Positions 34,985 through 47,088 of a stretch of DNA of 64,000 nt are shown piece by piece. The stretch comes from Linum tenue (Eukaryota; Streptophyta; Magnoliopsida; Malpighiales; Linaceae), in assembly GCA_946122785.1 (NCBI GenBank), contig CAMGYJ010000011.1, positions 7,874,001-7,938,000 of the forward strand, read 5' to 3'. The notes below the pieces were generated by a model. That model saw nothing but the letters and a program-made list of their open reading frames with translations. It was not told the origin of the DNA and did no database searches. The position numbers and the translations under genes are program-made. Positions within the stretch are counted from its first letter, which is position 1, and every line of letters begins with the position of its first letter.

Positions 34985-35320
34985 TTTTTTTTATAACACA
35001 TTGTTTTTAATAAATTATATTTTGGTAAGTTAAAAAACATATCAAGTAAAATTTTCACTCTATTTCTCTCTCTCATTTTTTATGATCTCGAGTCGCTTCT
35101 CTATCCTTTTTTTCTCAATCTTTTTCTTCCGTCCGGTCGAACAAATACCATTGTAAAAATAAAACAAGAAATCAACACCAAATTATAAAAATATTACTAC
35201 TACTACCACAACACTTATTAACCAATACCATTACATATTTAACATATACCAATGCATGAAGATCAATACTAATACAATGACATCAATATAAAAAAAAAAC
35301 AATATCATTATATGATAATA
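34985..35320. repeat. Third copy of the arms' unclassified repeat
   Basis: ATAAATTATATTTTGGTAAG and the following CT-rich and ACCAATACCATTAC-rich text align by eye with 20440-20830 of the right arm, including ATGCATGAAGATCAATACTA against ATACATGAAGATCACTACCA. It is more diverged than the arms are from each other, so it is an older family member, not part of the palindrome. 35321-35489 shows nothing certain. Confidence 0.65.
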
Positions 35321-35489
35321 GATGGGTTTGCGGAGGTTTGAAGATTCTGGATGTTGAATTCGACATCTAAGAACCACTAAGTTTAAAACCACAATGAGGA
35401 AAGACATCTCAGGATGGAGGATCAGACTAACGGTGTATATGATCTGGTCCAAATGTCAATTCGATCCATTTTTTTCCAGTATTTATAAA

Positions 35490-36224
35490 GGGATTGTTTG
35501 GAAGTTACGATTGTTTTGGTGAGACTGTTACTATATATGTATTGTTTAGAATGCATTTTTTAGCAAAAATAATAGGTTAAATACAATTTAATATCCTAAC
35601 ATTTCATTTTAAACAATATAATAGCCAAACCTTTTCGAAAACAATCTAATATCCAAATCGTCAATTTTCCTTTCGTTTGACCGTTAGTTGACACTTCAAA
35701 AAAGTTCAAAGTACGACGCTTCATCAATATCCATCGATATCTTCTCTGAAAAACCACCAACATATCGTGGTTCCAAACCCGAGAAGTCCATGACTCCACC
35801 ATGATGGTATAGAATATCTAAATATTCAGTTATCTGCAATGCTAAAACAAGAAAACAAAGTTGTATTGTGACAATTTCCCCCAAACAAAGTTTTTTTGAA
35901 GTGTCAACCAACAGTCAAACGTACGGAAAGTTGACGATTTGGATATTAGATTGTTTTCGAAAAGGTTTGGTTATTATATTGTTTAAAATGAAAGGTTTGG
36001 ATATTAAATTGTATTTACCCAAAATAATACATGAATCGTTTTTCTGATGTGATGGAAACTATCACTCAAATTGGGGGATTGTTATATCTCAGTTTTTAGC
36101 TGTGATTGTTGAAATTGTTGAGTTAAGATTGTTGAGTCTAAGTTTTTAGTTGATGTGACATACACAATCACATATACATTCACAACAACACATCTATTTA
36201 ACAATATCAACTTCCAAACGACCC
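35490..36224. mobile_element. MITE carrying a nested MULE-type MITE
   Basis: The ends GGGATTGTTTGGAAGTTACG and ...CAACTTCCAAACGACCC are imperfect inverted repeats of about 17 bp. Without the inserted 446-bp element (and its 9-bp duplication) it is about 280 bp. The adjacent bases are AAA on both sides, compatible with a 3-bp duplication but too simple to prove it. It shares the TTGTTTGGAAGTT end word with the segments at 8128 and 19680. Confidence 0.7.
35575..36020. mobile_element. MULE-type MITE with long terminal inverted repeats
   Basis: 446 bp. The ends GGTTAAATACAATTTAATAT and ...TTAAATTGTATTTACCC are inverted repeats extending over roughly 120 bp each. The flanks are a perfect 9-bp duplication AAAATAATA at 35566-35574 and 36021-36029, the length made by Mutator-like transposases. 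There is no transposase gene, so it needs one in trans. Confidence 0.93.
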
Positions 36225-36448
36225 AAAATTTATGATCCAGTGCAAACGTTAATTTGGTTCGATTTGATCCCGTACAAACCAACCTGTTGCACACCTTTAC
36301 TCCCTATAGTGTTAGTGTAACAATAACTATAACATAATAGAGTTTCATATCCCAAACAACAATCAGAATAGTACTAAATACTAACGTAACATGAACTATA
36401 ATTATCAACAATAATAGCTAGCCGCGGAGTATGATAGATGGTTAGCGG

Positions 36449-36728
36449 TAGGGGTGGGCATTGTTCTAGACCGGATCGGGTCAAACTTAAACGCAAGGGA
36501 ATTACGGTCTAATAGTGAAAGATATCTTAAGATCAAGGACCAGATCAATAGTAAATTTGGTCCGCTTTGGTTCGGTATAAATGTCAATTAAGTCCATTTT
36601 CCTTCAGTATTTATAAAATTCATGGGACCAAGGACCAAATCGTATTATATTCGATTCGGTATAGTCCGATCCAAACATCTATTTGGATACGAGTAGTCTG
36701 ATATGGACCAACCCATTGTCCACCCCTA
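36449..36728. mobile_element. hAT-type MITE, 280 bp
   Basis: Ends TAGGGGTGGGCATTGTTC and ...ACCCATTGTCCACCCCTA are inverted repeats. The perfect 8-bp duplication GTTAGCGG lies at 36441-36448 and 36729-36736. Related text at about 35440-35488 (AAATGTCAATTCGATCCATT) suggests a second, broken family member next to the MITE at 35490. Confidence 0.93.
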
Positions 36729-36736
36729 GTTAGCGG

Positions 36737-37639
36737 TCATGATAGATTGGCAGATATGCGGGTTTGGTCGGTCCGGTTTGGTTTTAGTTAGTACGTACCA
36801 TTTGTGATGCTTATTCAATTAGTACAAAAAGAGACGCAATTTATTGGTGTTGGAACGTTTCCGTATTGGCATCTAGGAGATCAAGATCCATTATAAATCC
36901 TAATCATAGTCCTAGATTAATTAATATCCCCACATTAACAACTAAACATATTGTTAGTTATAAAATTAATGCGAGCATCTGTGCTACACTACAAAAGGTG
37001 ATAACATGGAATCTGATTTAAGATGCTATTGGCGTCGGTCTTTCTACTCAAAAAATGAAGAAAGATACCAAAGGTTTGGTATTCTACGTCATGCACAAAT
37101 GTAAAGGTTCTTTTAGCTAGGGTTCTCATAAACTATTGTGTAGTGGTGTAATGCTCTATTTTTTTAAAGGGTTTAGATTACTAATTGAAAATGAACTTAA
37201 TATATGCATGGTTGCTTTTTACCAGCTAATGATTCATGTTTAACTAGATAAAATAAACTAATGTTCCAACTAATTACATAGTTGTTTTTTGAGAACCAAT
37301 TGTAAATCACTCATCGACAATCAAGGGATTAAAATCTGAGTACTTGTAACAACTTTCTACTATTTTGAAATGTTTGTATTTGAATCGTCTCAATTACATG
37401 GATTTCTTTTGCAAACGAATTACTTTCGACCATGTATTGTTGTCGTATAATTTTGATGCGTATAAGCATGTTTCTGGTGTAGTATAGTCATCAAAGTTTC
37501 CTAGGTTGAAATTTTTGTAACTTGTATTTGTACTCTCAACTTATCAAATTATTATATCATTATTACAATTATGCCTATATACAATCTAGTCCTAATTTTT
37601 ACATCGTATTGCGAGTTGGTTTTTTAATCTCAAAATGGA
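36737..37639. other. No recognisable feature
   Basis: AT-rich DNA with no supported gene, RNA or transposon boundary. Confidence 0.6.
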
Positions 37640-38330
37640 ATGATTTTTTATGGAAGGGTGTTCTCTCCGCCCGTTGTGGCAATTTTAGCTGATCGAGATT
37701 TCCGGAGCATTCAGGAAGCTAGGATGTCGTCCTTAGTTTCCCCTTCTTTTAGGTCAGCTGGTTTGCCTTCTCAGCTTGGGAGTCTCGGTCGACGACCTTA
37801 TCACCGCCTGGTCCTTTGTAAGATTGTGCATTTTGTCGGATCCTTTCTTTCTCATGTACATGTGGCGGATTATGGGATTGCTATTGTTAAATCCAACAGC
37901 CAGGTTATCGACGGAAGGGCTGAGAGATTCTTTTGTTCTTTTTCGATTCAAGCGAAAGCTTTTGCTATTCTCAATGCAGGAATCTTGGCGGTTCAAGATC
38001 CAGTCCCAACATGTATGTGCTCCGATTGTCAACGATTAACAATTGCGTTGAGATAGGATCCAAGCCTTTGGCCTTGGCAGTGTCGGGAAACCCTTACCCG
38101 TGTTGTTTCCATTCTTTGTGTTTCTCATTGGATTTCGGTTGAGTTTGTTCCCTATCGATTCAATGTGTTGGCTGATTGGATCGCCAAAAACTCTCGACTT
38201 AATCTCTTCCTTCGAAATGGGCTATCATTGCCCACCTTGTCACTCCATTATTGCAATTGTAATGCTTTCCACTTGTTTGGGTTTGGAATGAAATGGAAGT
38301 TTGTTGTAAAATAAAGTATAAAATGATCCT
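37640..38330 (+). pseudogene. LINE 3' end with RNase H remnant, copy 1
   Basis: A frame at 37640-38056 and its shifted continuation to about 38290 encode a plant LINE-type RNase H remnant (DYGIAIVKSNSQVIDGRAE, then a frameshift, then FNVLADWIAKNSRLNLFLRNG). It ends GGAAGTTTGTTGTAAAATAA near 38317. The catalytic aspartates are not evident. Two relatives are in this window: 40848-41160 and 53486-53990. Confidence 0.75.
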
Positions 38331-38467
38331 ATATTTCTAATAAGTGAGTTAGACCATCCACAATTCCACATCCATGAAAACTATACACAACAATACTTCT
38401 AATTTAATTTGTTGACGATAAAGAGGCTCAAATAGACACTAACTAAACCAATAATGTACATAACTAT
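38300..38467 (+). repeat. Tandem segmental duplication, unit 1 tail
   Basis: Sequence after the LINE tail (gtaaaataaagtataaaatg through aataatgtacat) is repeated almost exactly at about 41156-41322. The LINE 3' end and 150 bp of downstream DNA were therefore duplicated together. The CACTA element at 38468 sits at the junction of the two units. Confidence 0.85.
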
Positions 38468-40839
38468 CACTACAACAAATTCGGCCTATTAGGACAAAAT
38501 TTTTGTTTTGTCATTTTCTGTTTGTCACAATAGGTACGGTGATACGAAAAAAATAATATATGTCATATTTGGTATGCCTAATGTGACAAAAAAAAATTAT
38601 TGTCATAATAAGTCGTCATTTAAAGTGAGCAAATGTGATAAATATTTCGTGTCACAATTAATTTGTCAAAATAGGCGTCCCTTATCGGGATGTAAGAGAC
38701 TCAACGGTGACAAATTTCTTGTTGTCAGAATATTTCGTCATTTGAAGTGAGTAATGTTCCAAATATTTCATGTCACAATTATATTTGTCAAACTAGGCAT
38801 CACACATCGAGATGGAAGAGACACAAAAGTGACAAATTATATTGTCAGAGTAGCTTTTGTCATATTATGCCTTCCTAAATTGTTTAAATGACAAAGTATT
38901 TTGTCACAATAGATAACAATAATCTTACGACGAGCTGACAAAAGGCATGTTCGTCATAATATAGTGGTTTCATTTTTGACAAAAGGAATTTTCGTCAGAT
39001 TTGCTTGTACTAGACTGAAACCTCGTGTTAAACTAAAACCAATCGGCCCGATCGACAAATTTTTCCCCACCCAAATTTCAATCCCTCCCAAGTTTTAAAA
39101 TTTTGTACCGTACTGGCAGTTGAACCTCTAAATACCGGTACCGGAGCCAAACCCGAACGGTAGGATTAAAAGGGGGGAATACCGTACCAAATGGTTTTTA
39201 GCGGTTGAACCTCCAACCCGCTTAATACCGATCAGTTTAAATTGTACCGTTCAACCCGTGAACAAATAAAAAAAACGAAGGAAACTGCAGCCCCCAAAAC
39301 GAAGTCGTTTTATCAACTAAAGGGAAATATAAAAATGGGGCGTCTCCGCTTCTGCATTGCAAAACCGTATCTTCTCCCACACCTGCGCGCAACCAGCCTC
39401 AACCCTCCCCTCCGTCTCTTTGTTCAAAAGAGCAGGCTGCTTTGCGATCAAGCCGCCACTATCGGCGATCCCGCCACCCCACCAACGACCGCGAATTGCC
39501 AGCTCTACCCGTCCACAGCGACCAGTTCTGCACCGCCACGCGAACTCTACGACGAGCCAAACTCCAGCGCGTGCCTCCACCACGAGTCAAACTCCACCGA
39601 GATCCTCCACCGCCGACCGCCACCCAAGATGAACTGTGAGCCTCCACCGTAGAAGACTCCTCAGGTTTCTCAATCATTCTTTTCTCAGTTTATTTGACTT
39701 AAGTTTTGGGAGGGTACTGATGCTATTCCTTGATAGTTTCTAGTTTGGTAGTTATGAACTTTTCAATTTTGCTTGTTCTTCTGTTTCTTGTCCAATGGAT
39801 TTTTTTATCTTTTAAATGATTTCTGTATTTGTTTTCTATGTTGAAGGTATTGATGTTGGGCGCTGATGAGGATCGGCAGGTTGATTGTTGTGTTGGTGGT
39901 GGTGAGGTGGCGAGCGGTGGAGGCTTGAGGCACGTTGTTGTCCGATATGGGTTCAGAAGGTAGAGCGACGGAGATGGTCGATTCGCCTTCCCCTGCATTT
40001 TATGGGTGTTAAAGGGTTCTGATTATCGGGTTTGGAGGTTTGATTTGAAAGAAGCTTTACAGATTTCTGGCAGGGGCGTCGATTGGAGAAAGTTGAACCA
40101 GATTGAAATTGTGATTTGTTCTCCTCGGTGGTTTAGTTCTTGGATTGGATTGAGGTGTTATGTTTTTGTGGTTTCTGAACAAGATCCATTTCTGTGGATT
40201 CTTACAAAAAAATTAGAAGCGGAAGAGACATAAGGAAGGGACCAGGGATTGAGACCAGAGAAAGAGAGCAGTCGCTGCTCTATGATGGAAATTGGAGGTG
40301 AATAGTTGTAGTGAGGGTAATGTAAATAGTTGTAGCTTTTAGATTATGGTAAAATTGCCATATAGAACCTATAAATAAATTACATTTTATTATTTCAATC
40401 ATCTAATTATCAAATCACTATAATTATGTATATAGTCGTCACAATATACAGTTATGACAATCAGGCCAACGAGCTAAACCGGGTTAACAACTTTGCTTGT
40501 GACAAAATATAGTCGTCACAATATACAATTATGACAAAATATATTTGTGTAATATGACGAACAATTCTCCTAAAATCACTAGATTATGACAACCGTAATG
40601 ACAAAATATGTCGTCATAACATCTATGCTTGTCACAACAGACTACCTAGAACCTCAGCTATACTGAAAGCAAATGTGACAACCTTGTTTTCAATTTTTGT
40701 CATATTTGACCTATCTTGACAGCGATAAAATGACAAACCTTTGTGACAACACCTTTAGTCATATTATACATAATATGACAAAATGGGTATCTAATATGAC
40801 AAAATTGCCTCATCATAATAGGCCAATTTTGTTGTAGTG
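38468..40839. mobile_element. Non-autonomous CACTA (En/Spm) element
   Basis: It begins CACTACAACAAATTCGGCCT and ends AGGCCAATTTTGTTGTAGTG, perfect CACTA/TAGTG ends with inverted repeats of about 20 bp. Both subterminal regions (38500-39010 and 40430-40830) are packed with TGTCA/TGACA words (TTGTCACAATA, TTGTCATAATA and complements), as expected for transposase-binding repeats. The middle (39242-40250) is GC-richer and not transposase. Directly flanking bases are TAT and AAT. The flanks overlap as AACTAT/AATTAT, longer than the usual 3-bp duplication. Confidence 0.93.
39242..40250 (+). other. GC-rich gene-like segment inside the CACTA element
   Basis: A 136-codon frame at 39242-39652 is rich in Pro, Ser and Thr. 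It is followed by a possible donor and then by frames at 39840-40233 with a different composition from the TGTCA-rich ends. None resembles a CACTA transposase (TNPD) or TNPA that I know. This could be host gene fragments captured between the CACTA ends, with an untranslated leader at 39340-39500, but the source is not recognisable. Confidence 0.4.
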
Positions 40840-40847
40840 AATTATCA

Positions 40848-41325
40848 CAACCAAGCCTTTGGCCCTGGCAATTGCGTTGAGATAGGATTAACAATTGTAT
40901 TGAGATAGGATCCAAGCCTTTGGCCCTGGCAATGTCGGGAAACTCTTACCCGTGTTGTTTCCATTCTTCGTGTTTCTCATTGGATTTCGGTTGAGTTTGT
41001 TCCCTGTCGATTCAATGTGTTGGCTGATTGAATCGCCAGAAACTCTCGACTTAATCTCTTCCTCCGAAATGGGCTGTCATTGCCCACCTTGTCACTCCAT
41101 TATTGTAATTGTAATGCTTCCCACTTGTTTGGTTTGGAATGAAATGGAAGTTTGTTGTAAAATAAAGTATAAAATGATCCTATATTTCTAATAAGTGAGT
41201 TAAACCATCCACAATTCCACATCCTTGAAAACTATACACAACAATACTTCTAATTTAATTTGTTGACGATAAAGAGGCTCAAATAGACACTAACTAAACC
41301 AATAATGTACATGATTATCACAACC
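40848..41325 (+). pseudogene. LINE 3' end, duplicated copy 2
   Basis: From CCAAGCCTTTGGCCCTGGCA it repeats 38062-38467, ending ...AATAATGTACATGATTATCA. Near 40848-40930 a short internal duplication (gttgagataggat and ccaagcctttggccctggca both twice) marks the start of the unit. Only the last part of the RNase H frame (FNVLADWIESPETLDLI-type text in shifted frames) remains. Confidence 0.8.
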
Positions 41326-41689
41326 AAAACAAAAGTTTCAAACAAGTGCTGATAGTTTTACATTTCATCTAGGAAGATCTTATAATAATTGCTAAGACAT
41401 CCCACGATAAGCAGTAAAAACTCATGCATAAAATAGAAGCCCCTCTTGTTTCTCATCCAACCGCCTAAGTCTAATATATAAATGCATTCACAACTCACAA
41501 ATCAAAAATTTTGTTCTCCGGAGGGACTCCCCACTGGTAGCCAAGCACATCACTTCCTCACAGCAGCAGAATGCCCTGGTGATTCATGGGGTGGAAAGAC
41601 AACTCAGGTTAAAGATCTGTCAAGCGAGAAGCCGAGAACGGCCTAGCCATCGACAGATAAGAAAATGGCAATAGAATTAAGGAACGAGG
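41326..41689. other. 3' flank of the bystin pseudogene
   Basis: No gene recognised. It probably includes the former 3' untranslated region of the bystin relative. Confidence 0.4.
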
Positions 41690-44600
41690 TAAAAACCGTA
41701 ATCCTCCTCCATGGGCACTTTTGGTATATCGAATCGGTCTTCCTCGATGGTCTTACTGATTACAGAAACAAATGGTAATTTGAAGTTAAGGGATTCACAA
41801 AATGAAGTCAGACTACTCGGATGAAATGAATAAGAGAGAGTTCAACAGTTAAAAGGTAATGAAACTTCCAAAGTAATTCATAACCAAAGGATATTTGTTG
41901 CCATAAGATCATCCTCCTTTTCACCGCGATTCCGGCTGTTGTCTAGTTCTCTAACAATTTCAGGAGTTACCTGAGAACCAAGATTGTGAAGTCGAGACCA
42001 TCTCTAAGGTTCTCTTTATCTTCTTTCTGGAGTGCATTCTTGTACCTGACATAGTTTTCCATGCTTCATTGTAACGTCTACTAACATTTCTTTTTCCTAA
42101 AAATATAGAAGGTTCAACTGATAACCCATGAGCATGACCTACAGTCTACAGATTTGCAGAGAAAGAAAATTTACCATACCTTTGAACAAATGCCAGTAGT
42201 GATTGATGCCAAATTGCAGGCATGATCCTTGAATCCTCCATAAATCTCATGAAATGGGCAACAAGTCCCTCGATAACATGATATGGCAGTGCATATTCTT
42301 TTCCAAAAGAAGCTTGATGAAATAACTGCAAAAGTGTTGTCACACACAAAACTGTCACCTTGTGCTTCTAAAGGAGAAATTGGTGCCAGTGGCTTATTTA
42401 TCAAGAACATTAAAAGAGCATAATTCCACCGAACTTCTATCAGATAATCCATTAAGATGAATCCACATAGATCATTTCCCTTTTTAACCTTTTCAACTCG
42501 GGCACAATATTTGACACTCTTTATACCTTGTCATGCCACAATACTCCATTTCTGCAAGCTCCAGTAAGATAGTACTGCAATTAAATTTCCACAAAACCCA
42601 GTACAAACTTTTTTCAGTCATTGTATGCACACCACCAATAAGGGAATGAAGTTCTCATCGAGAGGAACAGGAATTCAAGCAAGATGATAGACGGAATAAC
42701 CTCAAACAGCTGAGCAAACAACTCTAAAATGTTCTTCATTCCTCTTTTGTTAGAAAGGGAAATAATACTAATGAGATCAGACGATTAAATAATATTAGCC
42801 TAAACAATATATTATATATATATATATATGCCAGAGCATAAATAATCGATAATGGATAAATAAAATTATTCTTCAAGGCTTGTGACAGATGAAATTGTCT
42901 CAGGAAAATGGATGGGATACCCGGAATGAAGCGCAGGAATGGTGACCTCTTGAATAACACTTCCAACAATGACTGCTTCTCTAAGATTGCATGTGCCTGA
43001 CTGCAAACATGATGCAGAGTGGGGAACAAATATTAGTCTCGAAAAGCACCTCACAGCCTATCAGGAGAAATCCTGCAAATACATGCATACACCAGCAGCT
43101 AAACTATTCCAAGCATACACGATCATTTTGTATTGACATAAGTAGCAATTCACAGGATTTAAAATCTAACATATGCAAAAGAAACTGATAGCATTTGAAA
43201 GCACGTTTGAAACCCTTACAGTAACAAGACAATCGAGAACTTCCTGGTGAATGACATAATAAAACTTGATTCTCTCTCAATCTTCTGTAAGATATAAGAG
43301 AAACTCTTGTAACCACAAGTTGCTCAGGTTAGATAGAGGTTCTAATTCCAAATAAGTCATAAGCTATGCACTGTTATGTTGCTTATGAGTTATCTGGTTA
43401 CAGTGGCTATTATATATTTTTTACTCCTGAAGCACAACAGGGACATTATAGGGATTTAATGAAGATCCAGAGCAGAACAACTAACCTTAAATTCGCAAAA
43501 GGCTATGAAGTCGCTTTACGATTTCCATGTCCCACAGTTCATATTAAAATTGAAACGGACTATAACAATAACTGATAATTAAACTATATAAGACCAGTTT
43601 CTATGTTTGGTTAACTAAAAGAAAGGACAACATGATAACCAATTAACCAGTTAGGAGCAACAGATTTATGATAGAGAACAATATGAGGCCACTAGAAATA
43701 CAGGCTTCAACCTAAGTATGCTTGAGAAGGTGGCAGTCCCGATAGATTCAGCCAGATTAGGTGGCCGTGTCAATGGAAGTAAGCTTCAGGAATGGTTACC
43801 ATGTGATATTAGCCCAGAAACTAAATCAGTCGGAAAATCCTTATGAAATCCATGCTTCAGAAGAAGCGAAAATAGAATTCTGATATATCTTGCTGACATC
43901 AAATTCACTCAACTAATGCTCTTTTTGTTAAACAAAATCACCCCCACTCTGAATTGGAAGTAGTCACAGTAGTCATAGAACTAGATACAAGAGAAGCAAC
44001 AAATGTGCAGACTTACAAATAAAGAACCACATACAAGTCTGAATAAGAACACATACCTTGCACAATGGAAACAATATTCCCTTGTTAAATGCAGCAGGTT
44101 TGAAAATAGTCTTTCTCAAGGCCTGATAAAGAGCAAAATGCAATCTCTTGTATTCTTAATGTCATCCCTAATTCAAGGAAGCAAAACTAGTCTACAGACC
44201 CGCTCGGCCTTCTTCGCATCCAAGTTTGAAGCCATGATCCTTGTCGCTTGATACATCCCATTTGGTGACCATTTCTCAGGCTCAGTCAGGTGTAAGACAT
44301 CTTCCCAGTTGTGCATGGTAGTGATCTTTCTGAATGCTTTTGGAACTTTCCCAGTAGTGTATTTACTCATGAACTCACCAACCCTAAAACTTTACAATCA
44401 AAACGAAATTATACAAAGACTACTTGTAACGAAGGAAAACACATATAATTGCCCTTTGTACAAATCTATCACCGAGCTGTCCATTCTGGGTGAAGGCTGC
44501 GATTCTGAAGAAACTTGAGCAGCCTTCTCCTTGATCTATTGAACAATGATATCTGTAAGTGTATGTTCCTGACTACACTTTGATAAGAAAGCCTCCAATA

Positions 44601-44779
44601 TTCTCTCATCTTCCTCGTCAATCCCCCCTGCCAAAAAGGAAATTAAACAACTAAAACTCCATCCATCTGGCTGCTGTAATGGAAAGGCAGTTTGTTGCGT
44701 AGAAGTGAATTCACCTCGAAATCATCATAGCGACATTGAGTCTCAGAAAACCCCGCAAAATCGTCAATATTGGAGACAT

Positions 44780-47088
44780 CGTAGAATTTGATGATGTGGA
44801 ATTGGAACAACACGCGAACACACGAGATTTTACGTGGTATCCTCGATCTTGATTGATCGAGACTAATCCACGATGAGCTCGGAACGAGCTCACGACTGAT
44901 ATTTTATTAGGGACTACATTGTGACGGCTTGCTTACGACAATCTCGTAGCTAAGCTTATATAGATCGACGTAGGGTTAAAACCCTAATAACAGCCAAGTT
45001 TCCTTCTTTTACTTGAACAAGGAAACAAGGGACTTTGAGGACAAGGAATTAATTATTTTTGACTAAATAATTAATATCCTCAACACTCCCCCTCAAGCGA
45101 AGACATGAGTGACAAGAATGTCGAGCTTGACAAAGGAAATGTGACGAACAAGCATGACAAGCTTGAACAACATAACTCGAGATGAATAACAACTCGGACG
45201 AGGTTGATTTGGAGACGACTGACTCTCTCCCTTGAACAACCTGACGAAGACGGTTGAATGGATCTTCTTGAACGTCGTGATGAGACGGTTGATTGCGTCT
45301 CTTGAACGACCTGACAGAGACGGTTGACTGCGTCTCTTGAATGACTTGACGGAGACGATTGACTACGTCTATCCGTATGATATGGTGGAGATGGTTGACT
45401 GCATCTCATGAACGACTTTACTCCCTATTCTCCCCCTCAAGCTGACGCATGAACGATGTGAATGCCCAGCTTGAAAGTTAGAATGGTGATGACTCAATAT
45501 TGACCGATGCTGAATATTGAGGGGACGATCGCTACTGGGATCGTGACTGCCTCGCTTTATGACTTGACAATTTTGTTGACGAAAGCTGTAACTCCCCAAC
45601 ACTAGCTATTGAAGAGATGACCACTGCCAATCATGATTGCCTTCAATGCCATGACTGTGATGTTAGTGAAGAAAACCAACAACCACAATTGCTGAATCTT
45701 GAGCTTGAAACCAACAGTAGGACACAAAGTGAACATCCAACAACTTCGTACGACTGAGCTTGAGGTTGACTATTATGCAAACAGGATGAACCGGTCCTGG
45801 GCGATGATTGAAGGCAGAACGAAGAGCTAGAACGGATACGGATCACTGAAGCGGCAAACGGCAAGACTGAGTGATGCTGGGCGACTTCGGGACGGCAATT
45901 AAACAACGCAACCAATCTCCACCACGAACTGATTTTCAACCCTGATCATGTAAATACTTTGACCGACAAACTCCTACCAAGAGATCCCAAGCTGAATTGA
46001 CCAAAGGATACCACAAAATGACAAAAGACATGGAATTCCGGGGGGTGCACAGAATTTAGCTATTGAAGTTTCACCATCATGGAGTTTACGTGAGAGTCTG
46101 GCTATTATGCGGAAGAGACCTCCACTAAATAAGATGACTCCACCAAAGAACATGGACAATTTAACCAAACCTTTGTTTTTGTGGTAGTGGATGCTGCGGC
46201 AAGAGATGAAAGCCGCCAAACTCGACGGGTGAAAGCCGTGAGGTGAACTCGACGGGTGAAAGCCGTGAGGTGAAGTTGTCAAACGTTAGGAGTTCTCCGT
46301 GACCTTGATGAAGAGATCCCCGCTGACCCAAGCAATAATGGACTTTGACTAGCGATCTGGAGACGGCCAAGTCCGCGCGATTGATGACAAGGCCATCGTT
46401 GCTGGACATGACGCGAAGGTGCCTCGATGCAAGGCGACGCCGCAACGAAATCTTCGACCAACGATGATGACGAACAGCCGTGGCAAGGACGACGATTGAT
46501 AACAAGAGCACTTGATGACGACGGCGGACTAGAGATCTCATTCTTAACGGCGGGAATGACTTCGCCGACTATGATACCGGATCCGGAGTAGAAGGCCGGA
46601 GTGGACATCGGCTCTTCTTTCAACGGCAACCGTGACTATCGAGGGAACGCCGGGATGATGTTGGAGGGACGCCAACATTGAATTGACTACCGGCAGTGGC
46701 TACTGTGAAGGTGGTTTGGACTTCGCCTTGACTGCGGAAGCTCAAAACCCTAGACAAGGGATCGAGTTTCGCTCTGATACCATGTAGAATTTGATGATGT
46801 GGAATTGGAACAACACGCGAACACACGAGATTTTACGTGGTATCCTCGATCTTGATTGATCGAGACTAATCCACGGTGAGCTCGGAACGAGCTCACGACT
46901 GATATTTTATTAGGGACTACATTGTGACGGCTTGCTTACGACAATCTCGTAGCTAAGCTTATATAGATCGACGTAGGGTTAAAACCCTAATGACAGCCAA
47001 GTTTCCTTCTTTTACTTGAACAAGGAAACAAGGGACTTTGAGGACAAGGAATTAATTATTTTTGACTAAATAATTAATATCCTCAACA
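44780..47088 (-). mobile_element. Non-autonomous copia-type LTR element in bystin exon 1
   Basis: Two 306-bp LTRs (44780-45085, 46783-47088) enclose 1.7 kb. The target duplication is GACAT at 44775-44779 and 47089-47093. CATGGTATCAGAGC (minus strand, 46771-46784) is the standard copia primer-binding context, and CTTGAGGGGGAG (45086-45097) is the polypurine tract, so it is transcribed leftward. No gag, integrase or RT is found inside. The LTRs differ at very few positions (for example GATGAG/GGTGAG and AATAACAG/AATGACAG). The left LTR starts CGTAG instead of TGTAG. Confidence 0.93.
45225..45425. repeat. Degenerate tandem repeats inside the LTR element
   Basis: About five units of roughly 36 bp share the core GAGACGGTTGACTGCGTCTC followed by TTGAACGACCTGAC. 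This is internal, non-coding sequence of the non-autonomous element. Confidence 0.75.

Noticed and set aside
37640..38056. A 138-codon host gene.
   Set aside because: The frame is an RNase H remnant of a LINE 3' end, with two related copies at 40848 and 53486 and a frameshifted continuation.
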